NCBI GenBank assembly: GCA_046295975.1
Contig: JBKBMG010000019.1
Span: 23,351-87,350 of the forward strand
From: UBA2357 sp046295975
Lineage (GTDB): Bacteria > Pseudomonadota > Gammaproteobacteria > Burkholderiales > Rhodocyclaceae
Length of the DNA stretch: 64,000 bases
Direction of reading: 5' to 3'
Part shown: positions 1-8,978 of the stretch, one piece after another
Position numbering within the stretch: position 1 is the first letter of the stretch
Layout: every line of letters starts with the position of its first letter
Translations under genes and position numbers: made by a program
Notes under the pieces: model-generated
The model's database searches: none
What the model was told of the DNA's origin: nothing
What the model saw: the letters and a program-made list of their open reading frames with translations, nothing else

Positions 1-240
1 GGCCGCCCGCGCGCGCGCATCAACAGCCTGCACAACCAGGGCATCGCCCGCATCGGGCAAGGACTGATGGCGAGCGGCCACGACCTCGACGGCATCGTCC
101 AGGCCATCGAAGACCCCGCGGCCGACTTCCTGCTCGGCGTGCAGTGGCACCCCGAGTTCCTCCTCTACCTGGGCCGCCAGCGCGCACTGTTCCGCGCCTT
201 GGTGCGCCATGCCAAGGCGCGCAGCGAGCGGCTAGGGTGA
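1..240 (+). CDS. Class I glutamine amidotransferase (peptidase C26, gamma-glutamyl-GABA hydrolase type), C-terminal end
   Basis: Only the last 79 residues lie in the window; the gene begins upstream. The fragment carries the end signature of the C26 amidotransferases: N-S-L-H-N-Q-G followed about 45 residues later by G-V-Q-W-H-P-E, which supplies the His and Glu of the Cys-His-Glu triad. PuuD-like members hydrolyse gamma-glutamyl-gamma-aminobutyrate in putrescine breakdown, but related proteins act on other gamma-glutamyl amides, so the substrate is open. The nucleophile Cys is outside the window. Its stop overlaps the stop of the convergent P450 gene by 9 bases, leaving no room for a separate terminator. 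Confidence 0.85.
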   Translation, partial: GRPRARINSLHNQGIARIGQGLMASGHDLDGIVQAIEDPAADFLLGVQWHPEFLLYLGRQRALFRALVRHAKARSERLG

Positions 241-1692
241 TACGCGCATGCGCATGACGGGCGCCGCCAGCGGCAGGGACGCCAGCCCGCGTAGCGCAGC
301 ATTGCCGTTCCAGCGCGGCGGACCGGCGCGGACCAGCTCGGGGGCAAGGTCGAGCAAACGGGTGAAGACGGCTTCGGCCTGCATCAGCGCCAGCCCGGCG
401 CCGATGCACACATGCACGCCCCGGCCGAAGGACAGATGGGTGAGACCGCGACGCGTCACGTCGAGGCGGTCGGGTTCCGCGTAGCGCGCCGGGTCGCGGT
501 TGGCAGCGCCGATCAGGGCGATCACCAGCTCGCCCCGGCGCACCCGTTGCCCGCACAGGTCCATGTCGGCGATTACGCGACGGCCGGTGTATTGCACCGG
601 GCTGTCGTAGCGCAGCAGTTCGCGTACCGCGGTCGGGACCTGCGACGGGTCGGCGCGCAACCGCTGCCACTGCTCGGGGTGCGCGAGCAAGGCATTGAGG
701 CCGTTACCCAGCAGGTTGCGGGTCGTCTCGTGGCCGGCGAGCAACAGCATGGCGCATTGCGCCAGCAGTTCCGCGTCGCTGCGGAACAGGCCTTGCGCTT
801 CGGCGGCGAGCATCAGGCTGACGAGATCGTCGCCGCGCGCGCGGCGGCGCTTTTCCAGCACGCCGGCAAAGTAGCGCACGACCGCCAGCAGGCTGCGATG
901 GGCGCGGCGCAGTTGCGCAGCATCCGGCTGAGCCGCGGCGATGAAGGCGGCAATGTCGTCCGACCAGGCGATGAAATCGTCCTGGTCCGCGGGGTCGATG
1001 CCCAGCACCATGCTGGTGACGCGTGACGGTAGTGGCCGCGCGATGCTGGCCATGAAATCGAAGCGCGCGGCGGCTTGCGCTGCCGCCGGGGCAGTGCCGG
1101 AGACGTGACCGGATAGACGATCGGATCGGGCATCAGACGCAACCCCGCCCGCCGAAGCCGACGCACACGCCGGCGCGCCCCCCGTCAGCGCCGCCGCGAT
1201 GCAATCGGAGGCGATGGCGTTGATCTGCGGTGCCAGCGCGCGGATGCGTGCCGGGTGAAAACCTGCCCCGAGCACCGCGCGCACGCGGGTATGGTCGGGC
1301 GCGTCGAGAAAAATCATTGCCCGCGCGAACAGGCGCTGGAAGGTGCGCAGCTCGGTGGCCCTGTCGTTGGCCCTGAGGTTGTTTCCCTCGTCGGCCGGCC
1401 CGTCCGGCACGCGCTCACCCGCCCGCTTCACCCAGCCCGCGGTGCGCTGGGCGGACAGCCGCGGGTCGCGCAGCACCGCCTCGACATCGGCATGGCGCGT
1501 CACCACCCAGGCGCCCTGGAACAAGGCCTCGCTCCAGTGGATGGAGCCGGCCGCCCGCAGGCGCGCGTAATGGGGATAGGGGTCGCGCAGAAAGTCGGCG
1601 TCGATGCGCAGCAGACCGGCATCGCACCGCGGCGGCGGACTCGCCGCGACGCTGGCCGTTTCGGGACTCACCGGAACGAGCGCCGCGCTCAT
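232..1692 (-). CDS. Cytochrome P450 (CYP107-like) at the end of the biotin operon
   Basis: A soluble bacterial P450 of 486 residues. The heme-binding loop is F-G-R-G-V-H-V-C-I-G with the proximal ligand at about Cys429, the I-helix has A-G-H-E-T-T at about 320, and the K-helix ExxR is E-L-L-R at about 363. It is longer than the usual 400-420 residues because of an Ala/Ser/Gly-rich insert between about residues 170 and 210. It is the last gene of a run bioA-bioF-bioD-bioB-P450, 88 bp after bioB. In Bacillus subtilis the P450 BioI, which cleaves fatty acyl-ACP to pimeloyl-ACP, also follows bioB, so a BioI-like role is possible; general CYP107 monooxygenases share the same motifs, so this is inference only. 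Confidence 0.9.
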   Translation of the reverse strand: MSAALVPVSPETASVAASPPPRCDAGLLRIDADFLRDPYPHYARLRAAGSIHWSEALFQGAWVVTRHADVEAVLRDPRLSAQRTAGWVKRAGERVPDGPADEGNNLRANDRATELRTFQRLFARAMIFLDAPDHTRVRAVLGAGFHPARIRALAPQINAIASDCIAAALTGGAPACASASAGGVASDARSDRLSGHVSGTAPAAAQAAARFDFMASIARPLPSRVTSMVLGIDPADQDDFIAWSDDIAAFIAAAQPDAAQLRRAHRSLLAVVRYFAGVLEKRRRARGDDLVSLMLAAEAQGLFRSDAELLAQCAMLLLAGHETTRNLLGNGLNALLAHPEQWQRLRADPSQVPTAVRELLRYDSPVQYTGRRVIADMDLCGQRVRRGELVIALIGAANRDPARYAEPDRLDVTRRGLTHLSFGRGVHVCIGAGLALMQAEAVFTRLLDLAPELVRAGPPRWNGNAALRGLASLPLAAPVMRMRVSP

Positions 1693-1780
1693 CGCGCGCA
1701 GCCTGGGCGATGGCGAGTGGCGTCAGCCCGGAGTCGAACGATCCGCGCTGCTGCGCCCCGTTTCCGTGCGGACGGAGGGC

Positions 1781-2911
1781 TCAAGCCTGGCGCTCCGGAA
1801 CGGACGCGGCGCACGCGGTCGGGGCGGCCGCCGTGACACCGGACTCTTGCACCTCCGGTGCCTCGGTCTTGGCATCCGTCTTGGCACTGGCATCCGCCTC
1901 GTCCTGCCCCGCCACGCGCAAATCCAGACGGCGCAGCAGCGCGCGGTCGCGACCGGAGGTGGGGTTGGGCGTGGTCAGCAGACGGTCGCCATAGAAGATG
2001 GAGTTGGCGCCGGCCATGAAGCACAAGGCCTGCAGCGCGTCGTCCATGTTCTCGCGCCCGGCCGAGAGCCGCACCCGCGTGCGCGGCATGGTGATGCGCG
2101 CGACCGCAATAGTGCGCACGAACTCGAAGGGGTCGAGCGGCGCACTGTCGCCCAGCGGCGTGCCCGCGACCGGCACCAGGTTGTTGATCGGCACAGACTC
2201 GGGATAGGGGTCGAGGTTGGCCAGCTCCGCAATCAGTCCGGCGCGGTGGGTGCGCGTTTCGCCCATGCCGACGATGCCGCCGCTGCACACGTGGATGCCG
2301 GCCGTGCGTACGTTGTCCAGGGTGTCCAGGCGTTCCTGGTAGCTGCGGGTGGTGATCACCTGCCCGTAGTAGTCCGGTGCGGTGTCGAGATTGTGGTTGT
2401 AGTAGTCCAGCCCGGCCTCGCGCAACTGTGCGGCCTGTTCGGCGTCGAGCATGCCCAGCGTCATGCAGGTTTCCATGCCCAGGGCCTTGACCTCGCGCAC
2501 CATCTCGACGATGCGCCCCATGTCGCGCGCCTTGGGGCTGCGCCAGGCGGCGCCCATGCAGAAGCGGGTGGCGCCCTGGGCGCGGGCGGCCTGGGCGGCG
2601 TCGACCACCTCGTCGAGCGCCATCAGCTTGCTCGCCTTGACCTCGGTGTCGAAATGGGCCGACTGCGAGCAGTAGCCGCAGTCCTCCGGGCAGCCGCCGG
2701 TCTTGACCGACAACAGCGTGGACAACTGGATCTCGTTGGGGTCGAAGTGCTCGCGATGCACGCCGTGGGCACGGTGCAGCAGATCCATGAAGGGCAGCGA
2801 AAACAAGGCTTCGACCTCATCCACCCGCCAGCGTGCGGCCGGTCGGGTGGCGTCGGAACGACGGGCGGTGGCGCGAAGCGCCTCGGGCGAGGCGTGGGCG
2901 ACAGGGGTCAT
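1781..2911 (-). CDS. bioB: Biotin synthase BioB
   Basis: Radical-SAM enzyme (376 residues) that inserts sulfur into dethiobiotin in the last step of biotin synthesis. The 4Fe-4S motif Cys74-x3-Cys78-x2-Cys81 sits in G-G-C-P-E-D-C-G-Y-C-S-Q-S, and the N-[HN]-N-L-D and R-[VL]-[RS]-L-S-A-G-R segments typical of BioB follow. The ATG at 2911 is preceded by GGAGATCC; longer readings upstream have no family similarity. The C-terminus carries roughly 40 extra Ala/Glu/Thr-rich residues beyond E. coli BioB, probably a dispensable tail. It lies 16 bp downstream of bioD in one operon. Confidence 0.97.
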   Translation of the reverse strand: MTPVAHASPEALRATARRSDATRPAARWRVDEVEALFSLPFMDLLHRAHGVHREHFDPNEIQLSTLLSVKTGGCPEDCGYCSQSAHFDTEVKASKLMALDEVVDAAQAARAQGATRFCMGAAWRSPKARDMGRIVEMVREVKALGMETCMTLGMLDAEQAAQLREAGLDYYNHNLDTAPDYYGQVITTRSYQERLDTLDNVRTAGIHVCSGGIVGMGETRTHRAGLIAELANLDPYPESVPINNLVPVAGTPLGDSAPLDPFEFVRTIAVARITMPRTRVRLSAGRENMDDALQALCFMAGANSIFYGDRLLTTPNPTSGRDRALLRRLDLRVAGQDEADASAKTDAKTEAPEVQESGVTAAAPTACAASVPERQA

Positions 2912-2927
2912 GAATGGATCTCCGGAT

Positions 2928-3686
2928 TCAGTCAGGTTGAACGGTGCGCACGTCGCCGACGAGCGCCACCAGGTGGTCGCGCGCGAAGCACGACGCAACC
3001 GCAGCCGGTGAAGGCTGTGCCAGCCACGGCACCACGCCCAGGCATGGCGCGGGCGCAAGATGTGCGCGCAAGGTATGCAGATTGCGGTCGCGATGAGGCA
3101 TGCCGGGGTCCACGGTGTTGCCGACCCAGCCGGCCAGAGTCAGACCGCGGGCACGAATTGCGTCGGCAGTGAGCAGCGCATGGTTGAGGCAACCCAGCCG
3201 CATGCCGACCACCATCACCACCGGCAGGCCGAGCGCGACGGCAAGGTCGGCGCTGTCATGGTGGTCGTCGAAGGGCACGCGAAACCCGCCCACACCTTCC
3301 ACCACCAGCCAGTCGGCCTTTTGCGCAAGCCGGTGGGCGGCGTCGGTCAGGTCCGCCAGTTCGATGCGCCGCCCCTCCAGTTCGGCCGCGATGTGAGGCG
3401 CACAGGCAGCAGCAAGCTGGCACGGACCGACTTCGGCCTCGCCGACGGCAACGCTGCTCGCACTGCGCAGCAGCGCGACATCCTCGTTGCACACGCGGCC
3501 ATCGACGTAATCGGTGCCGGCAGCCACTGGCTTCAGCCCGGCGGTACGCAGCCCGTGCGCCGCCAGCGCATGGAGTAGCCCCGCGGCGATCCGGGTCTTG
3601 CCGATCTCGGTGTCGGTACCGGTGACGAACACGCCGCGCAGCCCGGCCACGCCGGCCGCGTCGGGGCGCTTCAATGCGATGTTCAT
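2928..3686 (-). CDS. bioD: Dethiobiotin synthetase BioD
   Basis: ATP-dependent carboxylase of 252 residues closing the ureido ring of dethiobiotin from 7,8-diaminopelargonate and CO2. The P-loop G-T-D-T-E-I-G-K-T is at residues 23-31; the L-K-P-V-A-A-G-T segment and the V-E-G-V-G-G-F strand (usual V-E-G-A-G-G) follow. The ATG overlaps the bioF stop in an ATGA, indicating translational coupling. The length is slightly above the 225 of E. coli BioD because of a short N-terminal lead-in. Confidence 0.96.
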   Translation of the reverse strand: MNIALKRPDAAGVAGLRGVFVTGTDTEIGKTRIAAGLLHALAAHGLRTAGLKPVAAGTDYVDGRVCNEDVALLRSASSVAVGEAEVGPCQLAAACAPHIAAELEGRRIELADLTDAAHRLAQKADWLVVEGVGGFRVPFDDHHDSADLAVALGLPVVMVVGMRLGCLNHALLTADAIRARGLTLAGWVGNTVDPGMPHRDRNLHTLRAHLAPAPCLGVVPWLAQPSPAAVASCFARDHLVALVGDVRTVQPD

Positions 3687-5050
3687 CGCGCCCCTCCGTG
3701 CGGTGAAGCCAGCGGATCGGCGACAGGGGTGGCGGGAGTGACCCTCTGCACCGCATCCCGGCGCACGGCCACCTCACACGCTTCCACCCCCTGCCCTTCT
3801 CCTGCATGCGCCTCGGTAGGGTTTGCACTCCGCGCACTCACCGGCCGGACGCACCCCGTCAACGCCTCGCACAGGCGATCGATATCCGCCGCCTCGTGCG
3901 CCGCACTGACGCTGATGCGCAGCCGCGCGGTGCCGGCCGGCACCGTGGGCGGGCGGATGGCCGGCACCCACAGGCCGGCTTCGTCCAGCGCCGCAGCCAG
4001 TACCAGGGCACTGTGGTTGTCGCCGACGATCAGCGGCTGGATGGCGGTCGGGGAAGGCGTCAGCCGCCAGGCTGGCGGCGCCTCGCGTGCGAGCACGGGT
4101 AGCAACCCGGCTCGCAGGCGAGCCACGCGGGCTGCGAGCAAGCGCCGCCGCGCCGCGCCCTCCTCGCCGACGATCAGGTTCACGCTGGCGAGCAGCGCAT
4201 GCGCCAGCGCAGGCGACAAGGCGGTGGTGTAGACGTAGCTGCGACCCGCCTGCACCAGCGCGTCGATGATCGCCCCGTGCGCCGCGACGAAGGCGCCGCC
4301 CACCCCCGCGGCCTTGCCCAGCGTGCCCATGTAGATGAGGCGTTCGCTCCGCAGGCCGAAGTGCTCCAGGGCGCCGAGGCCGCGCTCACCGAGCACGCCG
4401 AAACCGTGGGCGTCATCGACCACCAGCCAGGCGTCATGGGCCTCGGCCAGCGCAAGCAGGGCCGGCAAGGCGGCGATGTCGCCGTCCATACTGAACACCG
4501 CGTCGGTGACGATGAGCCGCAGCGGTGTGCGGCAGGTGGTCAGACGCCCGGCGAGGATGTCCAGCCGGCCATGGGGGTAGCGCTGCATGCGCGCGGCCGC
4601 AAGCAGGCCGCCGTCGATCAGCGAGGCATGGTTGAGCCGATCGGCGAAAATCGTCGCCTCGCCGTCGCCGAGCGTGGTGAGCAGCGCGAGGTTGGCGGCA
4701 AAGCCGCTGCAGAACAGCAAGGCGCGGGCATCCGGAACAAAGAGCGCATACAGCTCGGCGAGCAGCGCTTCGAGCGTCGCATGCGCGCGCCCGTGGCCAC
4801 AGACCAGATGCGACGCGCCACTGCCAACACCCCAGCGGCGTGCCCCCTCGGCAACGGCTTCGACCAGCGCCGGATGAGCGGCCAGGCCGAGGTAGTCGTT
4901 GCTGCCGAACCCCAGGCGATCGGCCGACACGCCGCGTCCGTCGGTCACCCGCTGGCGGGGCCCGCAGGCGGTCTCGGCGATGCGTCGTTGCCGCCACAGG
5001 CCGGCGGCCTCGCGCTCACGCCGTTGGCGGTTCAGATGTGCGATCAGCAT
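3683..5050 (-). CDS. bioF: 8-amino-7-oxononanoate synthase BioF
   Basis: PLP-dependent alpha-oxoamine synthase (455 residues) condensing pimeloyl-ACP/CoA with alanine. Visible motifs are F-G-S-N-D-Y-L-G-L at 48-56, D-A-V-F-S-M-D-G-D near 183-191, D-D-A-H-G-F-G near 212 and the Schiff-base lysine K246 in G-T-L-G-K-A-A-G. The start at 5050 gives the canonical BioF N-terminus (...GLWRQRR...) and makes the gene overlap the end of bioA by 35 bp. About 55 residues after the catalytic domain form a disordered-looking tail absent from E. coli BioF (384 residues). It ends in a 4-base ATGA overlap with bioD. Confidence 0.95.
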   Translation of the reverse strand: MLIAHLNRQRREREAAGLWRQRRIAETACGPRQRVTDGRGVSADRLGFGSNDYLGLAAHPALVEAVAEGARRWGVGSGASHLVCGHGRAHATLEALLAELYALFVPDARALLFCSGFAANLALLTTLGDGEATIFADRLNHASLIDGGLLAAARMQRYPHGRLDILAGRLTTCRTPLRLIVTDAVFSMDGDIAALPALLALAEAHDAWLVVDDAHGFGVLGERGLGALEHFGLRSERLIYMGTLGKAAGVGGAFVAAHGAIIDALVQAGRSYVYTTALSPALAHALLASVNLIVGEEGAARRRLLAARVARLRAGLLPVLAREAPPAWRLTPSPTAIQPLIVGDNHSALVLAAALDEAGLWVPAIRPPTVPAGTARLRISVSAAHEAADIDRLCEALTGCVRPVSARSANPTEAHAGEGQGVEACEVAVRRDAVQRVTPATPVADPLASPHGGAR

Positions 5051-6503
5051 TGTCGGAAGCGTCGGTGGCCAGTGCGTCGTCCAGCGTGGCGGCCACCCGC
5101 TCGGCCAGCCAGCGCGCATCGGCGGCGTCGAAGACATAGGGGGGCATCAGGTACACGCTGCGGCCGATGGGGCGGATCAACAGCTCGTGGGCACGCCCGG
5201 CCAGGTGGAAGCGTTCGGCGAAGCGGGTCGGCAACACCGCCTCGCGCACGTCGAAGGCCCAGATCATGCCGGTGCGGCGCAGGTGCTCGATGCGGGGGTC
5301 GCTGCGCAACGGTTCGAGCGCCGCACTCAGCGCCTCGGCGCGCGCGCGGTTGGCTGCCAGCACGCCATCCTCGGCAAAGCGGTCGAGTACCGCCAGCGCC
5401 GCCCGGCAGGCCAAAGGATTGCCGGTATAGGAGTGCGAATGCAGAAAACCGCGGGCCACGTCGTCGTCGAGAAAGGCGTCGTAGATCGCGTCGCGACTGA
5501 GGACCAGCGACAGCGGCAAGGTGCCGCCGGTAATGCCCTTGGACAGGCACAGCAGGTCGGGCCAGATCTCCGAGGCCGACTGCGCACCCGCACCGTCGGC
5601 GGCCTGCTCGAACGCGAAGAAGCTGCCGCTGCGGCCGCAGCCGACGGCGATCTCGTCGGCGATCAGGTGCACCTCGAAGGCGTCACACAGGCGGCGGACC
5701 TCGCGCAGATAGACCGGGTCGTGCATGGCCATGCCGCCCGCGCATTGCACCAGTGGCTCGATGATGAGGGCAGCGATGCGGTCGCCACGCGCGGCGAACA
5801 GTGCCTGCAGTTCGGCCGCGGCGCGCAGCGCCGGTGCCGCTGGATCCTCGCCCGGAGACGCCTGGCGGGCATCGGGCGAAGCCACGAGGTGGGCACGCAT
5901 CAGCAAGGGGTCGTAGGCGTCGCGGAACACCGCAACATCGGTTACCGCCAGGGCGCCGAGGGTTTCGCCGTGGTAGCCGTGGCGCACGCAGACGAACTCG
6001 CGCTTTTCCGGGCGGCCGTGGTTGCGCCAGCAATGCGCGCTCATCTTCAGCGCGATCTCCACCGCCGAGGCGCCGTCGCTGGCGTAGAAGGCGTGGCCGA
6101 GCACACCGCCGGTCAGCGCCGACAGCCATTCGGCCAGTTCGACGGCCGGTGCGTGGGTACACCCGGCCAGCATCACATGAGGCAGACGGCCGAGCTGGTC
6201 GATGATGGCGGCGTTGAGCCGGGCATCGGCATGACCGAAGAGATTGGTCCACCACGAACTGATGGCATCGAAGTAGCGCCGCCCGCCATGGTCGTACAAC
6301 CATGGTCCGGCACCACGCGCGATCGGCAACGGTGGCAGCGCCTCGGCCCTGCGCATCTGGGTGCAGGGATGCCAGACCGCGCGCAGGCTGCGCTGTTGCC
6401 AGAGGCGATCGGAATCAACGGGCACTGCCGCGGCAGACGGCACGGGAACGTGCAACGGCGTTGCGGCGGCGGGAGGGCTTGCGGGTGGACTGCGACGGGA
6501 CAT
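5016..6503 (-). CDS. bioA: Adenosylmethionine-8-amino-7-oxononanoate aminotransferase BioA
   Basis: Class III PLP aminotransferase (495 residues) making 7,8-diaminononanoate with S-adenosylmethionine as amino donor. BioA-specific S-S-W-W-T-N-L-F-G-H is at about 82-91, G-Y-H-G-E-T near 177-182, D-E-I-A-V-G-C-G-R-S-G near 283-293 and the PLP lysine K322 in L-S-K-G-I-T-G-G. The ATG at 6503 leaves a Pro/Ala-rich leader of about 30 residues; no strong ribosome-binding site is visible, so the true start could be further in. First gene of the biotin operon; bioC/bioH-type genes are not in the window. Confidence 0.94.
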   Translation of the reverse strand: MSRRSPPASPPAAATPLHVPVPSAAAVPVDSDRLWQQRSLRAVWHPCTQMRRAEALPPLPIARGAGPWLYDHGGRRYFDAISSWWTNLFGHADARLNAAIIDQLGRLPHVMLAGCTHAPAVELAEWLSALTGGVLGHAFYASDGASAVEIALKMSAHCWRNHGRPEKREFVCVRHGYHGETLGALAVTDVAVFRDAYDPLLMRAHLVASPDARQASPGEDPAAPALRAAAELQALFAARGDRIAALIIEPLVQCAGGMAMHDPVYLREVRRLCDAFEVHLIADEIAVGCGRSGSFFAFEQAADGAGAQSASEIWPDLLCLSKGITGGTLPLSLVLSRDAIYDAFLDDDVARGFLHSHSYTGNPLACRAALAVLDRFAEDGVLAANRARAEALSAALEPLRSDPRIEHLRRTGMIWAFDVREAVLPTRFAERFHLAGRAHELLIRPIGRSVYLMPPYVFDAADARWLAERVAATLDDALATDASDNADRTSEPPTA

Positions 6504-6720
6504 GGGGCGGACGGGACGCACTGCGACCGCCGAAAGGTAGGCGCCGCGACACGGGGGGTCAATCGGGGCCACCCTGATGGACAAAGCCACCGAATCCACC
6601 TCCGCCGCCTGTGCTCGTACGGACCGTTGTCCGGGTAGTCCGCCAGGCAAGTCACCCCGCACGTATCCGGTCAGGGGACCGGGCAATCCTGACCATTCCG
6701 GCGGCGTCGGGCTGGCCGGA

Positions 6721-7731
6721 TCAGGGGTCGCCGACCACCAGCCGGTTGCGACCGCTCACCTTGGCTTCGAGCAGCGCTGCGTCGGCCCGTTCGAGCAGGG
6801 CGTCGAGATCGGGGACGGCGTCCGGCTGGTAGTAGGCCAGCCCAAGACTGATCGAACAGCGTACCGGGGTACCACGCCATTCGAAGCGGTGGCGGGCCAC
6901 GTTCTTGCGCAATCGGTCGGCGATCAGCAAGGCCTCGGCACCGCCGGTATCGGGCAGGATGGCGGCGAATTCCTCGCCGCCGTAGCGACCGATGACGTCA
7001 GTCTGGCGCAACGTGGTCGCGAGCAGCGCCGCCACTTCGCGCAGTATTGCGTCGCCGGCGGCGTGGCCGTGAAAATCGTTGATCTGCTTGAAGTAATCGA
7101 CGTCCATCATGATCAGCGACAACACCCGGGCGCTGCGCCGTGCGACGTTGAGTTCGCGTTCGGCCAACTCGAAGAAATGGCGGCGGTTGAACAAGCCGGT
7201 CAGGCCGTCGCGGGTGGCCAGTTCCAGCAGGCGTGCGTTGGCTGCCTCGAGTTCCGCGGTGCGTTCGGCCACGCGCCATTCGAGTTCCTCGTTGCTGCGG
7301 CGGAGGAACTCTTCCGCCTGACGGATCGCGGTGATGTCGCGGGAGATGCCCAGGATGTACTCGACCCGCCCCTGACCGTCGGTGGCCGGCACCATCAGGG
7401 TGAGCCAGTGGCGCGGCGCGCTGCCCTCGCCCCCGCCCAGCTCCTCGTAAGTCAGCGGACGCGCACTGGTACAGCATTCGCGGTAGCGCGACAGCACGCT
7501 GTCCAAGTAGGGGGCGGGCACGACCTCGTCCACCGGCCGGCCGGCGGCCTCGGCATCGGACATGCCCAGCAACTGCTCCAGCGCCGGGCTGATCGCTTCA
7601 ATCAGAAAACGCCCGTCCTCGGTGCAGCGGATCAGGAAGACGTTGTCTGGGAAGCGCTGCCACAGGCTCTCGAACACCGGGGTGCGGCGCCGCAGCACAT
7701 GGATCAGGCTTCGTCTATCGGGTCGCACCAC
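6721..7731 (-). CDS. PAS-GGDEF diguanylate cyclase
   Basis: Probable cytosolic cyclase of 336 residues making the second messenger c-di-GMP from two GTP. A PAS/PAC sensor occupies about residues 20-140 (ending E-Y-I-L-G-I-S-R-D-I-T-A), a short coiled segment follows (about 140-165), then the GGDEF domain from D-G-L-T-G-L-F-N-R-R onward. The active motif is intact as GGEEF at 251-255, and an inhibitory I-site R-Q-T-D sits at 242-245, so product feedback is expected. No membrane segment or signal peptide is seen. It is transcribed divergently from the DUF917 gene with a 95-bp spacer holding a perfect inverted repeat. Confidence 0.93.
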   Translation of the reverse strand: MVRPDRRSLIHVLRRRTPVFESLWQRFPDNVFLIRCTEDGRFLIEAISPALEQLLGMSDAEAAGRPVDEVVPAPYLDSVLSRYRECCTSARPLTYEELGGGEGSAPRHWLTLMVPATDGQGRVEYILGISRDITAIRQAEEFLRRSNEELEWRVAERTAELEAANARLLELATRDGLTGLFNRRHFFELAERELNVARRSARVLSLIMMDVDYFKQINDFHGHAAGDAILREVAALLATTLRQTDVIGRYGGEEFAAILPDTGGAEALLIADRLRKNVARHRFEWRGTPVRCSISLGLAYYQPDAVPDLDALLERADAALLEAKVSGRNRLVVGDP

Positions 7732-7765
7732 GCATCCGGCCTCACCACAACAGTTGCACTCCAGG

Positions 7766-7785
7766 CTGCATCGTTTAGGATGCAG
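7766..7785. promoter_or_regulatory. Perfect inverted repeat between divergent GGDEF and DUF917 genes
   Basis: CTGCATC, a 6-base spacer, then GATGCAG: a perfect 7-bp dyad in the 95-bp divergent intergenic region, 41 bp before the DUF917 start. Its position suits an operator, but no regulator gene is adjacent, so the binder is unknown. Confidence 0.35.
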
Positions 7786-7826
7786 GTATATCCCCGATAA
7801 TTTACCTCAGACAGGAGCAGGATGAC

Positions 7827-8954
7827 ATGAATGATGCTTTCACGCTCGATTCTAGCGCGCTTCACGACCTTCTCCTCGGCGCCACGCTGTTCGGTGGCGG
7901 AGGCGGTGGACCGCGCAGCGGCGCGCTGCCGCTGATCGACTACATCGAGCGCCTCGGCACGCCGCCCAGGCTGCTGCCCCTGTCGGCCCTGCCCGACGCG
8001 CTGACGGCGGGCGTGGTGGCCGGCATCGGCGCGCCCGATGCTGCCACCCACGGACCGGCCTTCACCACCGCTCCGCGGCGCGCCTTCACCGAACTGGCTC
8101 AGGCGAGCGGACGCAGCCTGGGCGCGGTCCTGCCCGGCGAGACGGGTGCGATGAACAGCATCATCCCTGCGCTGGTGGCGGCCCAGCTCGGCCTGCCGCT
8201 GGTCGATGCCGACAGTGCCGGTCGCGCCCTGCCCACCCTCGGCCTGGCCGCCTACAACCTGGCGGCGCCCCCTTCTCCCCTGATCCTGGCCAACGAACCG
8301 GGACCGGGTGTAGACGCCGTGGATGCGGTGTTGCGCGCCCCGTCGCCGGACGATACCGATGCGCTGGTGCGCGGCCTGGTCGAAACACCGGCGTTCGGGC
8401 AGGCGGGCGCCTTCGCCACGTGGGTGCTGACCCGCCGCCAGCTTGCCGGTACCTGCGTGCCCGGGTCGGTCAGCCGCGCCATCCGCGTCGGCGCCACGCT
8501 GCGCGAGGTGCAGGCGCGTGGCCTCGACCCCCTGACGGCACTGCGTGCGGTGCTGCCTGCGGTATATCTGCTCGCCAGCGGGGTGGTCACCCGAGTCACG
8601 GAGCAGGAAGGCGGCGGCTTCGACATGAACCGCATCGAGCTCGATACCGGCGGACGCCGCGTCGTCGTGGTCGGGCAGAACGAGAACCTGATCGCCTGGC
8701 GCGACGACGACAGCCGGCCGATCGCCACCGCGCCCGACATCCTCGCCTGGCTGAGCCCCGAGGGCGAACCGCTGTCGAACACCGAGATCACCCCAAGCAG
8801 CGTGGGTCGCCCGTTGCTGCTGCTCGGCCTGCCTGCCGACCCGCTTCTGCGCGAGGCGCCGCTGGCCGGCCGCTTCGCCCGCCTGCTGGGCGAAATCGGC
8901 TATTTCGGCAAGGCCGTACCGGCGGGCACCGGCCCGCGGCACGCTCATGAGTGA
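7827..8954 (+). CDS. DUF917 family protein
   Basis: 375 residues matching the DUF917 family: N-terminal L-L-G-A-T-L-F-G-G-G-G-G-G near residues 15-27, a G-E-T-G-A-M-N-S segment near 105, the A-N-E-P-G turn and a beta-rich C-terminal half with D-x-N-R-I-E-L. Some DUF917 proteins act in hydantoin metabolism or as S-methyl-thiohydantoin desulfurases; others are uncharacterised, so no substrate is assigned. No signal peptide is seen. AGGAG lies a few bases before the ATG. It stands alone, diverging from the diguanylate cyclase and converging on the REC-GGDEF-EAL gene. Confidence 0.8.
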   Translation: MNDAFTLDSSALHDLLLGATLFGGGGGGPRSGALPLIDYIERLGTPPRLLPLSALPDALTAGVVAGIGAPDAATHGPAFTTAPRRAFTELAQASGRSLGAVLPGETGAMNSIIPALVAAQLGLPLVDADSAGRALPTLGLAAYNLAAPPSPLILANEPGPGVDAVDAVLRAPSPDDTDALVRGLVETPAFGQAGAFATWVLTRRQLAGTCVPGSVSRAIRVGATLREVQARGLDPLTALRAVLPAVYLLASGVVTRVTEQEGGGFDMNRIELDTGGRRVVVVGQNENLIAWRDDDSRPIATAPDILAWLSPEGEPLSNTEITPSSVGRPLLLLGLPADPLLREAPLAGRFARLLGEIGYFGKAVPAGTGPRHAHE

Positions 8955-8978
8955 GCCGACACACGCTGCTCGGCTCAC
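8951..8978. terminator. Convergent inverted repeat, possible shared terminator
   Basis: GTGAGCCG and CGGCTCAC form a perfect 8-bp stem with a 12-base loop spanning the stops of the DUF917 gene and of the convergent REC-GGDEF-EAL gene. There is no T-run on either side, so it is only terminator-like. Confidence 0.4.
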
